From: Cadophora sp. MPI-SDFR-AT-0126
Taxonomy: Eukaryota > Ascomycota > Leotiomycetes > Helotiales > Ploettnerulaceae
Length of the DNA stretch: 64,000 nt
Direction of reading: 5' to 3'
NCBI GenBank assembly: GCA_020747065.1
Contig: JAGMVK010000017.1
Coordinates: 620,001 to 684,000 of the forward strand
Below, in pieces: positions 46,045-57,747 of this stretch. The translations under genes were made by a program, and so were the position numbers. Each line of letters starts with the position of its first letter. Position 1 is the stretch's first letter. The notes under the pieces were generated by a model. The model was given only the letters and a program-made list of their open reading frames with translations. It made no database searches and was not told where the DNA came from.

Positions 46045-47542
46045 TCAAAGGTCATCCTTCGGCTCCTTCGGTTCATCAGCCGCCTCCAAAACACCCACGT
46101 CAGTCCACGCCTTCTTCACCGCAGCCTCAACATCCGCATCGAAAAGACTCTTTGCATACCCGACCGTCAAATCCGCAAAAACCTTGAACGCCGTGCTAGT
46201 ATCAATCCCCACCATCGACTTATCCAACAACGCCGCATACCAGACCTTCCCGGCCTTCTCCCACGAGTACCCGCCCAGCGCCACACTCGCCAAATAGAAC
46301 GCATGATTCGGGATCCCCGAATTGATATGCACTCCACCCCAATCCCCAGCATCCGTGTTAGGAGACTTGACATACCCGGCCATGGTAGCAGGCTGTCTAT
46401 CCTTCCCCACCTTCGGGTTGTTGTACGCCGTTCCGGGGGCTTTCATGGAGCGGAGGGCTTTGGCGTTGGTGATTGCGGGGAGGAAGATGCCTTCGCCGAT
46501 GAGCCAGTCTGCGTCGGTGGCGAGCTGCTTGCCGTCTGGGTGGAAGTACTGCTTGATCATGGTGCCGAAGACGTCGGCCATGGATTCGTTGAGTGCCCCG
46601 GATTGGATCTCGTATTCGAGGTTGGCTGTGAATTGGACGACGCCGTGGGTGAGTTCGTGCCCGATCACGTCGATGTTTTTGGTGAAGCTGCCGAAGATCT
46701 CGCCATCTCCGTCACCAAAAGCCATTTCATCGCCGTCCCACTGTAGAGATGTTAGCTCTGTTTCTCACAAATATTTTGTAGCAACTCGATGACGAGATTC
46801 CGGGGCTCTCTTGACGCTGGGGATTGAAAATATGAGGAGTTTTACTCACGAAAGCGTTATCCATCCCTGGTGGCCCAGGAATATCATCATAATGCAAACT
46901 CCCAATCATCTTCAAATTCTTATCATCAATCCCATCCCTCTCAAAAACCTCCTTGTAAAACTCATACGTCTTCCCGAAATAATCCCAGACCTCCTTCGCA
47001 CTCTGATCCGCCTCCAGAGTCGACAGATCGCCACCCTCAGAGTAGATCAGCTTCTTGCGCAGCTTAGCCGTCTTCTGAGAATTGTAGATCTTTCTGAAGA
47101 GGCCGTCTTCGGCGTCTGGTGCGGCTGCTGCCGAGGTGCCGGATGTGCCTGCGGATTCTTTTGCATCAGCGCCTGTTCGGATGCCGTGGATTTTCTGGCT
47201 GGTTTGGATGGAGTGCTGGGCGTGGGCTTGTTGGGAGGGAGAGGCTTCTGAGGACGAGGCTATGTCCTCGAATACGTAGGAGGGGATGATGGAGGAACGT
47301 CCGTGTGGACGATTGAACTGACCTCCGCTGCTGGCAGTTAGGCCTTGTCTGGCACCGCCTCCATGGCAATGGGTCTTGCGTTTAGCGAGGAGCTTGCCGC
47401 AGTGATCGTAGGTCTTTTGGACGGCGGCACGTGTTTCTTGGGACGTGTTGTTGCTTTCGAGGATGTCGAGGAGGAGGCTGGGCGGGATGATGGAGCAAAA
47501 GTGCTTGCATGATTTGTGGGAGGACTCCATGTCGGTTGCCAT
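46045..47542 (-). CDS. Protealysin-like M4 (thermolysin family) metalloprotease
   Basis: Two exons (47542-46850 and 46740-46045) give about 462 residues. The N terminus lacks a signal peptide and has CSIIPPSLLLDILESN, which matches the short propeptide of protealysin-type M4 enzymes. Zinc ligands are visible: HELTH at about residues 259-263 (catalytic Glu 260) and NESMADVFG with the third ligand Glu near 283. The C-terminal catalytic part includes GGVHINSGIPNHAFYLASVA with the active-site His. M4 proteases are mainly bacterial and rare in fungi; protealysin relatives act inside or outside the cell and are often exported without a Sec signal. An Ala/Ser-rich insert lies between propeptide and catalytic domain. 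Horizontal acquisition is likely but inferred; the intron shows it is now a fungal gene. Confidence 0.88.
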
Positions 47543-49172
47543 GATTGTTGATTTTCTACTTTAAAAGTTTTGAAAGAACAACTTGTAGATAGAAGACTCG
47601 CGAGCAGTGATCGAGGTATATATAGGCATGCAAACCTAAACAAGGCTGTTTGGGCATGCAGCCACAGTTCTTGGAGCCTAGCTGGAAATCACCCACACAT
47701 GAATCACAACCAGACGATGGGATGCGGACCGGCACTTACCACCGTCAGTCCACCATCAGTAGTTTCAGCTGAAATCCTAAAAGTAACCATTGGACCAGCC
47801 CTCCAAAAGCCAGGAACAAGCATTCGAAGCTGCAGGTGCCAGGCATTTACCGCCCTGCCATCATATGCTTTCCCATCCCAACCCCAGTCTGATTGCGTTA
47901 TTCGTTATCTCTATGTTTCATTCACCCCTCCCGTCCTCCACAAACAAAGCAACGATCCTCCAAGAGATGCTAATCAAGCAATTCCAAGTTTCTGTATTTA
48001 GCTTGATGCCCGCTGGCACAGCAGGTTATATTCCGGTGTAGCCACGAGGCTAGGTTGAGAATGATGTTGCAAGTTGCAGCCAGTTTCATGCACATGACAT
48101 GAGCCAAGGAGGAGCGACTGTGTAGCGTGATATTGTAGGTGGCTATCAACAGGACGAGGCGTCCAGTGCATCACACTCCCCTCGTTTGGCGGGGCTGAGC
48201 TGGAACCCCTCACTTACCACTCGCAACTTTCAGACCAAACTCTCTCAGGTCACCGTCTGACAACTTAGTACGACGTAGCTTTCAAGGAAGGCTGTTTTTC
48301 AGCTGTGATAAGCCCCGTCTCCGTTCCTCCCGAAACCTTGCTTCCAACTTGCTTTTCGAAAGCAAACTATCTACACCAATCGGGGAGAATGGAAGCGCCC
48401 GTAGATGCCAAGACGACATGGATAGCTATCTCGATAGGCTAGGCTGCAGGAAGTCGTGCATTTCGGTGTGGAGAGAGAGACACGGTGCACGTCCAGCCCT
48501 GGAAAGGCATTCTAGGCATCGCCAAGTAATTACTATCTTCCTTATCAAACTGGTGACGACGACTTTGAAGATCATCTGTAGCAGCATCAAAACCCAACCG
48601 CATCAACTTATCTTGTTTGTTCAATTCGTGACCCCGGATGCGACCACATTTCTGTATCTATGTTCTGTACAACTGCAACTCTAGTTTCAACTACAGCTCC
48701 AACTGTAAACATGTACTTGCAAAAAGAAAAAAACGACAGAACATCTCTTCGCAACGCCAAAGAGGATGCTAGTTTCGGAGCTGAAAGCACCCACCCCCAG
48801 CTTCGGTATTTACCCTGAGGCTGACTGACACTACAGCCAGCCTTGTGACTGAGCCTAGGTAACACAGCATGTCATCTCTGGGGTAAACTAAGTTGTGCAC
48901 CTTCCTAAACGAATTTCCTACGATATCGTGCAGATGCACAGCTGAAATGTAAGCTTATCTTGTATCACCATTGCGTGCGCCGCGCTGTATGCTTGTTCTC
49001 GCTCGCTTGAAGCTCGGTTATCAGCCCGACTTCAGTAACCGAGATCTCGAAGAACAACAGATCGAAGCAAAGAAGAATTGGTAATGGCTGTAATGCTTTT
49101 GATATTCTTTTGTTTGTATATTTACTGCTCCTCCGAGTATTATGGCAGATCGATTGCTACATTGCTGAATCT
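47543..49172. other. 1.6-kb intergenic stretch
   Basis: The promoter of the protease is at the left and the 3' flank of the RNase T2 gene at the right. Scattered short frames have no domains. Confidence 0.5.
47618..47625 (-). promoter_or_regulatory. TATA box of the M4 protease gene
   Basis: TATATATA lies about 76 nt upstream of ATG 47542, consistent with a core promoter. Confidence 0.4.
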
Positions 49173-51032
49173 TTAAATGATCTGCCAAACAAACTCAACC
49201 TCCACGGCATCCACAGCCGTCAACACCTTCTGTTGCACCGTGCCAACCGGGATAGCAGCAGCATAGAAAGCTATGCTATTTGCGTATGCTAGCGAACCAT
49301 TGATGCTCTGCCGTACGAGTATCAGCTTCCATTTAAAATTTCAATCTCGAATTCAGATGAGATTGAAGAATTGAGGAAAGAGAAGAGGAGGTAGTGTACT
49401 TACACTGAACACACCAGCAGTATTCCCAGCAGCGCACGAAAATGCACCAGCTATGATATCACAAGGTCCCTTACTACTCGTGAGCGTAAACCCAGATCCT
49501 GTATTCGATATCAGCCATGTTCACCGCCCAAACTCAAAGACAACATACCATCCGCAGCATTCACAGCCGTATACGTCGCACACGTCCCCGTGGTATACCA
49601 CGTCCCAGCACTGATCAAACACCCCTTATTCGCACCGCTCGTATACGCCTGCAAAAATCCCTTCCCAGCATACGGTGTTCCCGTAGGTGTCGAACCCGGC
49701 ACACTCGTCGTCGGCGACGCAGGTAAATATTTTGGTAAGTACCTGATCCCGGTTTCTGGACAATCGGATTTACTTCCATCTGGAGAGGTAGGGATGAATG
49801 TACCGGTTGGTACACTGCCTAGCACGTTGTAGTGGTACCAGATTTCTTCGAAGAGGGTTCCGCTACAACCGAGGGTTACGGGGAAACCGTGGGAGGCGGT
49901 TAGGGCGGATTGGATGGTGGAGAGGGTGTAGGTTGTTGTGGTGGAGGGGATGATTCCTGCTGCTGCTAGGACCTGTTCGGGGACCAATTGTTAGTTTTGA
50001 TTCTTGGAAAGGTAAGAGGGGACGTGAGAGAAGGTGATAAGCGAGATTCTGTCGTCTCTCCTCTTTCTCCACCCTCACCAATTGCCGTCAAGAGTCTTCA
50101 GTTCACAGAAAAATATTCAAACTCACCTCAAAACTCCCCAACCCCTTATAAAGCCCCACGGCAACCTCAAAATAATCCACAACCTCCTCCTGTCCCCTAT
50201 GCCCCTCATAACACCCCGTATCGAGCGTGCTAATACAAGTCCCATGTTTCCCCCACTCATGTTCCCAGAACGTCTCATCGTTTCCTTGATAATCCTTCCA
50301 ATACGTGGTCATGTACGACAAAAGGTCCGTTTTGCCGTAGGATTGCAGGATGGCTGTGATGTTGGTGTATTCACGGGAGGGGTCGCAATTGGCTTCGTAG
50401 GTTCCGTCGCACTTGTCTGGCCAGAGCCCGTGGATGGTCCAGCTGTTGTTGGGGCCTGAGATAGGGGACTTTAGTAGTTTGATCTGAAGAGCGCTGGAGC
50501 TCAGAATCAGAAACTGAGAAAACGTACCAGTACTCGGCGCCGTATCCCAAAATTCCGTCAACAGCAGCTGTCCGCCCGGAGAATTGAAACAGCATAAATC
50601 TTCCACGGCCGTCGTATTCTGACAGCTCAGTTGCGGATTCAAACATACTTTCGGCGTGCCCGTTGGCGCGCTCGTCGGTACACTCGAACTCAAACTCGAA
50701 GTCGCAGAAGTCACCTCAACACTCGACGAACTCGTCGTCACAGGTACAGAAGCCGATGTTGACGTAGAAGTTGAAGTTGAAGTACTCGTAGCAATGCACG
50801 AACAAGCGCTACTGACCCTGCTACTCACATCACCTGTACACGCCGCCGCTGCAAATGTTGGGATCGCTACAGGCCCAGAAGCAGATACAGTGAAAGTCGC
50901 GCAGAATGATTGCGCTTCTGCTAATTTCGACGGGGCGCGCAGAGCGCGAAGACAGTTGTCTGCATTGCAGGATGCGACAACGGAAGATGCTGAGACGAGG
51001 AGGGGGATGAGGAGGGAGGTGAGGAGTGACAT
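49173..51032 (-). CDS. Secreted ribonuclease T2 with extra N- and C-terminal domains
   Basis: Five exons (51032-50528, 50455-50127, 49972-49549, 49498-49404, 49307-49173) give about 495 residues. A signal peptide ([20 protein letters not shown]) precedes a small Cys-rich domain (residues ~22-82) and a Ser/Thr linker. The RNase T2 core contains both catalytic segments, [14 protein letters not shown] (CAS1) and [12 protein letters not shown] (CAS2), with both histidines. After CAS2 come [15 protein letters not shown] and a C-terminal domain ([19 protein letters not shown] to the end) like that of Rny1-type enzymes. It should degrade RNA extracellularly or in the vacuole via 2',3'-cyclic intermediates. 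The last two introns are inferred from frame and splice consensus. Confidence 0.9.
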
Positions 51033-51925
51033 CGGGGAGAGTTTCTCGATGTCTCTTCGCTGGAAAGAGAATGGCAGAATTCTGTATATAACTAGAGGGG
51101 TCCTTTAATACTTATTCCCTTTACCCAGCGACTAATTCTACTGCACTTTGGAATTTTTGCATCTTCCCTGATGACTCCAATCCAAATCAACCATGATCGA
51201 TCAGTCTGGTCCCGAAATGCAGGTACAAAAAGCTGCAGGAACAAACTATCGAGGAAGGGGTCCATCGTCGGTCCAGAGATAGAGATAGGTGCACATGTGT
51301 GGCTCATTGGCTGGAGAGACGTTGCGAGTCTTGGCGTGTAGCCGATGGGGAAGGAGGATACATCCCTACTTATGAGATGGATAAGGAAGATGGCAGGTAG
51401 AAAGAACTCTATTCCCCACGTGTGTCGGATCTCGCCGAGATGTCAAGGAAAATCATTGCCGATCTGCCGTTTCTTGGATGAAGTGGAACTTGGCTGCGAC
51501 TTTGTCACGACTTCACGACTACACCAGAGTGGCTTGCCGCGGAAATAGACATGGAGTAGAATAACCGAATCCGAATAAGACTGGACAGATCGCGACTTTG
51601 TGGAGAAATCAACGTACCTTGGAATCACGAACTATCCCACCCCGTAGTATGAAATTAATTTGTATTGCTTGCTCAAATGCCACACTTTTGTCAGAATGCA
51701 CACGGGAATCTGAACGCACCTCTAGCAAATTGCGGTATCAACCCGCCGATTAAAGATCCATAACGCCATACCTGATGCCACCGCATCTGCAAATGCCAAT
51801 GTTGTACAATGTAAAGAAGCCTGCAAAATCCATCTATACGACACATCTCAATGTGTTATCTGAATTCCATGCCAGTCAAGAACAGATCTGCACATCCTAG
51901 GAAATTTTGGACCAAGAGCAGACAA
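51033..51925. other. Intergenic, no gene supported
   Basis: The 5' flank of the RNase gene and the 3' flank of the F-box-like gene. Confidence 0.5.
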
Positions 51926-53388
51926 TCATCCATCAATGTCAATCAGTTCAGGCATACCGTCCAAATCTTCATCATCACCCAATGCGTCAGGGGCGGGCGT
52001 TGGATTGACCGGTGGAGGAGGAGGGGGGCCGAATATCGGCAATAATGGCAGGCCTAACAGCGTAGCAAAGTTGGGTGGAAGATCATCGTCATCCTCCTCC
52101 TCGTCCTCCTCATCCTCAACCTCGCTCATAGGTCGACCCGATACTCTGTCAAACTCAATCCACTGCTTTGGCCCATCATCACGTTCCTTGGTCCACTTCC
52201 AGATTGTCTTTCCAGCGGTGAAGGTAGACTTGGGCGGCATGCCGCCTTCGGGATGGAGGGGGGTTAGAGACTTCTTCTTCGAGGCTTTCTTCTTCTTCAA
52301 GCATACAACGTCATGAGTGTAGCCGAAGACAGGAAGTGATTTGACTCCCTCCTTGATGGAGATGAAAGCAGGGCATCCAGCAGAGAACAGGCCTTCATCT
52401 CTGAGGAGATTTCGAAGGACCATTTGTTCGTCAGCGGAGGCATCTGCATTAGGTAGACCAGTGACAACCAGCTCATCAAGGATGCGACCTATATGCCAGC
52501 GAACAACGGCAGCGAATGCGGAGATACCAAGCGGGAGATGATCGCAGAAATTGACAAGGTCCAATCTCATCGTCTCGAGGCCAGGGAACAACTTTGGGCG
52601 GTTGCTCGACATCATTTCACGTGGAAGCTGCATGGCCCGAAGGAAATCTGCGAGCTGAAACCAACAGTAGGCTTGCATACCCTTGTCATTGACCATGCCT
52701 TTGGGACGAGGGGTAACAGGGACGAGGAATTTGGAGATGGAGTCATGGTAACACCCATTGCCGGTCACATCAGCCTTGCGGGCTTCATCATTGTAGTACC
52801 GACCAACGACCTATCCTTATGCTGTCAGTGAATGGATCTCAATATATTTGCAGGCGTTGCAGAGGCTGGGAAAGATATATCACCCACTCGGAATGTGACA
52901 TGCTTGATTGTCGATCGAAGCTCCTGTGAGATCTTGGCGAAATTCTCCAACGCAGCAGCCTGAGTGAAGACAAAGTCATTTTGCTCCAGTAAGATACGCA
53001 TGCCCTCCATTTTGCACACCTGCGAGACACTCAAGCATTGAATATTGATATATTGTCGGGACACGCGCTCAACCTTGGTGACATTCTGAATGCGCAGCTT
53101 GTAGAAGGGATCAATAATAGGGACAGGACTGGTCAAAGCGAACCCAAGGATGCGAAGGAGGATCTCAGTCGGCAGTCGGGGCCTCAAGCCATCGTGGGGC
53201 TCATTGGAGGGGCTGTTCTTGGATACATATTTGATAGAAACCGGGAGGGCGGTATCGAATTGGATGTTGTGTTGACGGAGTAGCGCCTTCAATCTCTGCA
53301 CCTCGTCGGCGTTGCGTTTACTCTCGGAGAGAATAGTATCGTACTGGAGGGTCGATAGTCTGAGCTCTGGATCGGAACCTTCCATCAT
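51926..53388 (-). CDS. F-box-like protein, otherwise unrecognised
   Basis: Two exons (53388-52888 and 52810-51926) give about 461 residues. A short coiled coil (ESKRNADEVQRLKALLRQHN) is followed by RLPTEILLRILGFALTSPVP, an F-box-like start near residue 70. The middle part (NFAKISQELRSTIKHVTFRV onward) reads like fungal F-box proteins with a degenerate repeat region. The C terminus has a Lys-rich patch, a long acidic run (EVEDEEDEEEDDDDLPPN) and a Pro-rich tail. The likely role is SCF substrate recognition, at low certainty. The intron uses donor GTGGGT and was placed because it restores the frame. Confidence 0.7.
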
Positions 53389-54237
53389 ACAAACCTGTTT
53401 GCATTAGATGATATCTAAAGATATCCATGGCGTACTTACATGGCGATAACCACCAGGAATGAATGCGGGGTGAAGATGAGCCATCGCGATGCCTTGGGCT
53501 CAAGATGGAGATGTTTGTGGAGGGCTTCGAGAAACAAAGTTGCGATAAGTAGGGAAAACGTGAATGAAAGGAAGAACCGCGTCAAAAGTGACCAGTGGGA
53601 TGTCGCGTTTGCTGATGCAAGATGGCGGCGTGCAGAAAAGGACGAGAGAAGAAACACGTCTGCGCAAGGAAACAAAAGATCAGTGTGTCGTAAGTTGTCT
53701 TGAATCAATCGCGGATCAACATCAGCAGCCCTCACTTCGAGCTCCCGATTATTGTGAATTTGGATTGTGATGTTCGAGGAGAAAGGATCGACGACGAGAT
53801 GTTGGATCTGTGTTGAGAAGGGGAGCTCGACACGCCAAGATTACGCGGAGTCACGAGATATATTTAAGACTTTAGCTCGGCCGAACACTTGCCTCGATTT
53901 TCTCACGCTTCTTTGGAAATTTTATGTAATAGAGCTGGCCTTTTCTCGGTAGTGATTTGGTAGATTTATCCTCGATCTAGACTACTGTAATGGCACGCCA
54001 TTGTGAATGCAGAATCGTATTGAGGAAGCAGCACGTGTTGATCAGGTACCAAGTCCTAGTCCATTTGTGACGTCAACAATATTACCCCACAAACGAGGGG
54101 CAGTTACAGCGGGATGATCTACTAAGACAAGTCAATGACGATATAAATCGGAGCACAAGTAAAATCCCTTCCCCTCTTTCTCTAAATCAATTCTAATTCC
54201 ATCTGCAAACCGTAAGTATAATTCCTCGTTTCCAACC
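53389..54237. other. Divergent flank of F-box-like and BLI-3-like genes
   Basis: A 99-codon minus frame (53735-53436) starts with GTG and is unsupported. No other gene is seen. Confidence 0.5.
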
Positions 54238-55072
54238 ATGAAGCGTTGCATTTCTCTTCGAACACTCCGTTCTCCCAGATTCAACAAAAGCAAACAAATC
54301 CCTCGACTAACAGTCCTTCTCCTCAGAACGTCTACCTTCCAAACAAGACCCTTCACAAAATCAACAACCAAAATGTCTTTTTCAAACACAGATACCGGCT
54401 CCAAGCCCGCAGATCCATACAAGGCTACCAACAAGGATGAGACTTCCATCCAAGAGAAGGTCGAGGATCTCTCTGAGTTTGTCAAGGCCTGCAAGTTTGG
54501 CATGATGACTACCAGAGACGGTTCATCTGGTGCTTTGGTGTCCAGATGCATGGCATTGGCTGCTCAAGTACGTTAACACTTCTCTGTTCCTGTACTCACT
54601 ACATCATATCGTGAATATCAGTAACTAACAATCCTCCCAGGAAACCGGCGGCATCGACCTCATCTTTCACACCAACACCGAATCCGGCAAGACCTCCGAC
54701 ATCGATTCCGACTCCCACATCAACATCTCCTTCCTCAACAGCTCCGGCGAGTGGGCCTCCGTCTCCGGCAAAGCGTCCATCGTCACCGACCGCTCCGTCG
54801 TCAAGAAATACTACTCGCCAGCTCTCAAAGCCTGGTTGGGCGACCTCGGCGACGGAAAGCACGACGGTTCAGAGAACGATCCCAGAATCGGTGTCATCAG
54901 GGTTGAGGCTGTAACGGCTACTTATGCTCTCACGAGGAAGAATGCTGTTAGCAGGGCGGCGGAGATGGCGCAGGGTGTGATTACGGGCAAGGCTCCTGCG
55001 GTCAATAAGTTGAGGGAGTTGAGCGAGCAGGAGATTTCGACTTGGAGAAGCTCGAATAAGATGGTCAACTGA
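54238..55072 (+). CDS. BLI-3-like protein, pyridoxamine-phosphate-oxidase fold
   Basis: Two exons (54238-54567 and 54641-55072) give 253 residues from the first ATG. Residues 1-45 have no acidic residue and many Arg/Lys/Ser, like a mitochondrial presequence. A second in-frame ATG at 54373 (MSFSNTDTGSKPADPYKATN) would give a 208-residue cytosolic form. The core has FVKACKFGMMTTRDGSSGAL, then DLIFHTNTESGKTSDIDSDS and WASVSGKASIVTDRSVVKKY, the split-barrel flavin-binding fold of general stress protein 26-like proteins. The Neurospora homologue bli-3 is blue-light induced. The two starts suggest dual targeting, which is inference. Confidence 0.85.
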
Positions 55073-55849
55073 ACGAGCGAGGAGCGTTGGCGAAAGTGTA
55101 ATTGTACCGAAATTGCATCATTGCATTGATGGGTAGATGAGGCATGAATGTAATGCGTTTGACTTGATCAGGTTATATGCAATGGGTGACAAGCTCCAAG
55201 CAATATGCAGACTTGCTGATTTCCAACATGTAGCATCGATTTCTCGAATCTGCATGCGGTTGGATGCCACTTTACCATGCAGTTTCAAAATATCGATGTT
55301 CCCTCCAGCCGAAACCCCGCAAATCCAGCCCCCAAGCATCATCCCCGAAATGTCCACTTGCATTTCAATCTCAACAGGACTAAGACCAGGATCTCCGACA
55401 TACACTTTAGAAGATAGTAAACAAAAAGCAATCCCTTGAAACCAAGGACAACAATTCGGCTATCCGCTTCAAGGCCCGGGCTCAGCGGGTCAAGAACGCC
55501 AAATTACCATCCAAGCGTAGTATCCTACACTACTAGTAAAATTCTCGGGACGTTTGAATATTGGCTTCGATTCTCACTAAAAATCGTGCAAAATTTACTT
55601 GAAGTATAAAGAATGGAGGAAGCATGGAGAAAGAGGAAGGTGGTGAGATATACATGAACCCCACCTTCAATCCCCTGCACGCGCCAAGCCATCTCAATCA
55701 TCAACCCCAACCTTCGCCCAGGTCGATCCTCATCCTCACTGACAGCACCTTCTCACCGTCACCACTCCTCTAAATCTCCCTCTATCCCTCTATCCCTCTA
55801 TCCCTCCTCAATCCCTCATCTCCTCCTCCTCCTCCCCCACATTCTCAAC
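55073..55849. other. Intergenic, pyrimidine-rich before the M24 gene
   Basis: No gene is seen. It ends in a CT-rich leader with short tandem repeats. Confidence 0.5.
55780..55806. repeat. Tandem TCTATCCC repeat
   Basis: Three near-perfect 8-nt copies lie in the CT-rich leader, about 45 nt before the ATG of the M24 gene. Confidence 0.7.
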
Positions 55850-57747
55850 ATGCACATCCCACCCCTCCTCACCATCCTCTCCTCGTTCGCCTACTTCATT
55901 CTCATCAACATCCACCCCACTCTCGCACTTCAAAGCCAAATCCAAAACTCCAGCCCCCCAAGAGAAGCACGATACCAGCGCCTCCCAAGCTTACGCGAGA
56001 GCGCGAGGATCCAAGATGAGTGGAGGGATGAGAGGGTGCAGAATATACCGAATATTTTGAGGAGGTGGGGGGTTGATGCTTGGCTTGTAGGTTTTATTTT
56101 TTGGACTGTTCTTTATAGAATTAAGATGTCGCATAAAATTTTTTTTTTCTTTCCAGGGTTTGTTTAAGTGGTAGTGGGGGGAGATATTGAGAGGGAGATG
56201 ATTGCATGTGAGGGTTTGTTTGGTTAAGTATACTTAAGTGGCTACTTGTTAAGTTGGGATGTCTTGTGATCTGATGTGTTTTACTTCCCTGATGCTAGGT
56301 TCTGTTCACTCAATTTCAAGATCAAACCGAGAGATTCGACAGAATCACCTTGATTTTCGGCTCCACTCACGAGAATTGTACTGACATGGAATCAGATGAC
56401 CCAACGCGAATACGCCGAAGACACAGCCTTCTGGTCCCTCAAATCCGCCACACAATTCTCCGCCCGTCGCCGCACCATAAACCTCTACATCGCCAATCCC
56501 AAGCCCGGCACACCATCAGCCTACACCTGGATCGACAACACTCCCGAAGTCTACACTTCCATCACGCGTATCCTCCGCACCCAGAACCCCCACAGCATCG
56601 CAATCAACACGCACCCCAACATTGCATTCAGCAGCGGACTCCACGTCGGCGAGCTCCGCGAATTGTATCAGAATTTGGAGCCGAAATGGACGGAGAGGTT
56701 CGTGGAGCGCCCGATGGTTGCGGTAGAGTATATTGGGACGATGGTTGAGGGGAGGTTGGAGTGGTATCGTAAGTTGCAGGAGACGGCTTGGGCGATGATT
56801 ACCGAGGCGTTTAGTGAGAGGGTTATCGAGCCGGGAGTTACGAGTACGGAGGTTTGTGGAGTTTGCTTTGGTGGCTTTGTGAACCGCTCTCTTAGTTTCG
56901 GGGGTTTAGGAGTGTCGAGGTGTAAGTGGGATGAATCGCTGACTTCGTGGCTGTAGGACGTTGAATGGTGGATGCGATCGAAAATTCAAGAGCAGAACTA
57001 CACGACTTGGTTTCAGCCTGATGTCAACATCATTGGAGTCGAGCCTCTTTTTGGCCCTCCCGATGCAATTCAAGAACCTTTCTTGAACAAACGGGACATC
57101 ATACAGTACGGCGACAGTATGTAACACTCTCATCTGGACGCTACTCAGCATACAGCATTTTCCCTCAAACAGCGCTAACAAGTCCAGTGCTCCACGTCGA
57201 CTTCGGCGTAACAGCTCTCGGCCTCAACACAGATACGCAGCATCTGGCATACGTCCTCTACCCAGACGAAGACGAGTCCAGCATTCCCGCTGGCCTAAAA
57301 GCCGGTCTCGCCAAAGCCAACCGCCTCCAAGACATCGTCATCTCACATATGAAAGTCGGCACGACAGGTAACGACATCTTGAAAGCCAGTCTCGACCAAA
57401 TGCACAGCGAAGACTTCGAAGGTAAGATCTACTGCCATCCAATCGGCGACTGGGGACACTCAGCCGGAACTTTGATTGGCATGACAAACTTGCAAGATGG
57501 CGTCCCGGTGCTGGGTGATCTGCCTCTGTTGAACAGGACGTATTATAGTATTGAGTTGTCGGTGGAGCATTTTGTGCCCGAGAAGAATGCTACCATGATG
57601 TTTTATCAGGAGGAGGATGTGTATTGGGTCGGTGGGGAGAAGGGCTGGGAGTGGGTTTGGGGCAGGCAGGAAAAATTTCATTTGGTGCGAACGAAGAGTG
57701 CAAATGGGAAGGCGATTGAGGGGATGAATGGTCAGGACGAAGTGTAG
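55850..57747 (+). CDS. Secreted M24-family (Xaa-Pro peptidase-like) protein
   Basis: Four exons (55850-56086, 56396-56851, 56957-57116, 57188-57747) give about 470 residues. A signal peptide-like N terminus (LLTILSSFAYFILINIHPTL) is followed by a creatinase N-like part (RRWGVDAWL joining MTQREYAEDTAFW). The pita-bread domain holds candidate metal ligands: two Asp in LHVDFGVTALGLNTDTQHLA, His in IGDWGHSAGT, Glu in YYSIELSVEHFV and Glu in FYQEEDVYWVGG. It should be an extracellular or vacuolar aminopeptidase, although the motif spacing differs somewhat from classical enzymes and activity is untested. The first intron, 309 nt, is unusually long for this window. Confidence 0.82.

Noticed and set aside
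53436..53735. 99-codon minus frame with a hydrophobic segment
   Set aside because: It starts with GTG and lies in the 5' flank of the F-box-like gene; the hydrophobic stretch alone is not evidence.
37135..55072. RGS-LOV and BLI-3-like genes as a light-response cluster
   Set aside because: They are 15 kb apart with many unrelated genes between them; co-location is probably coincidence.
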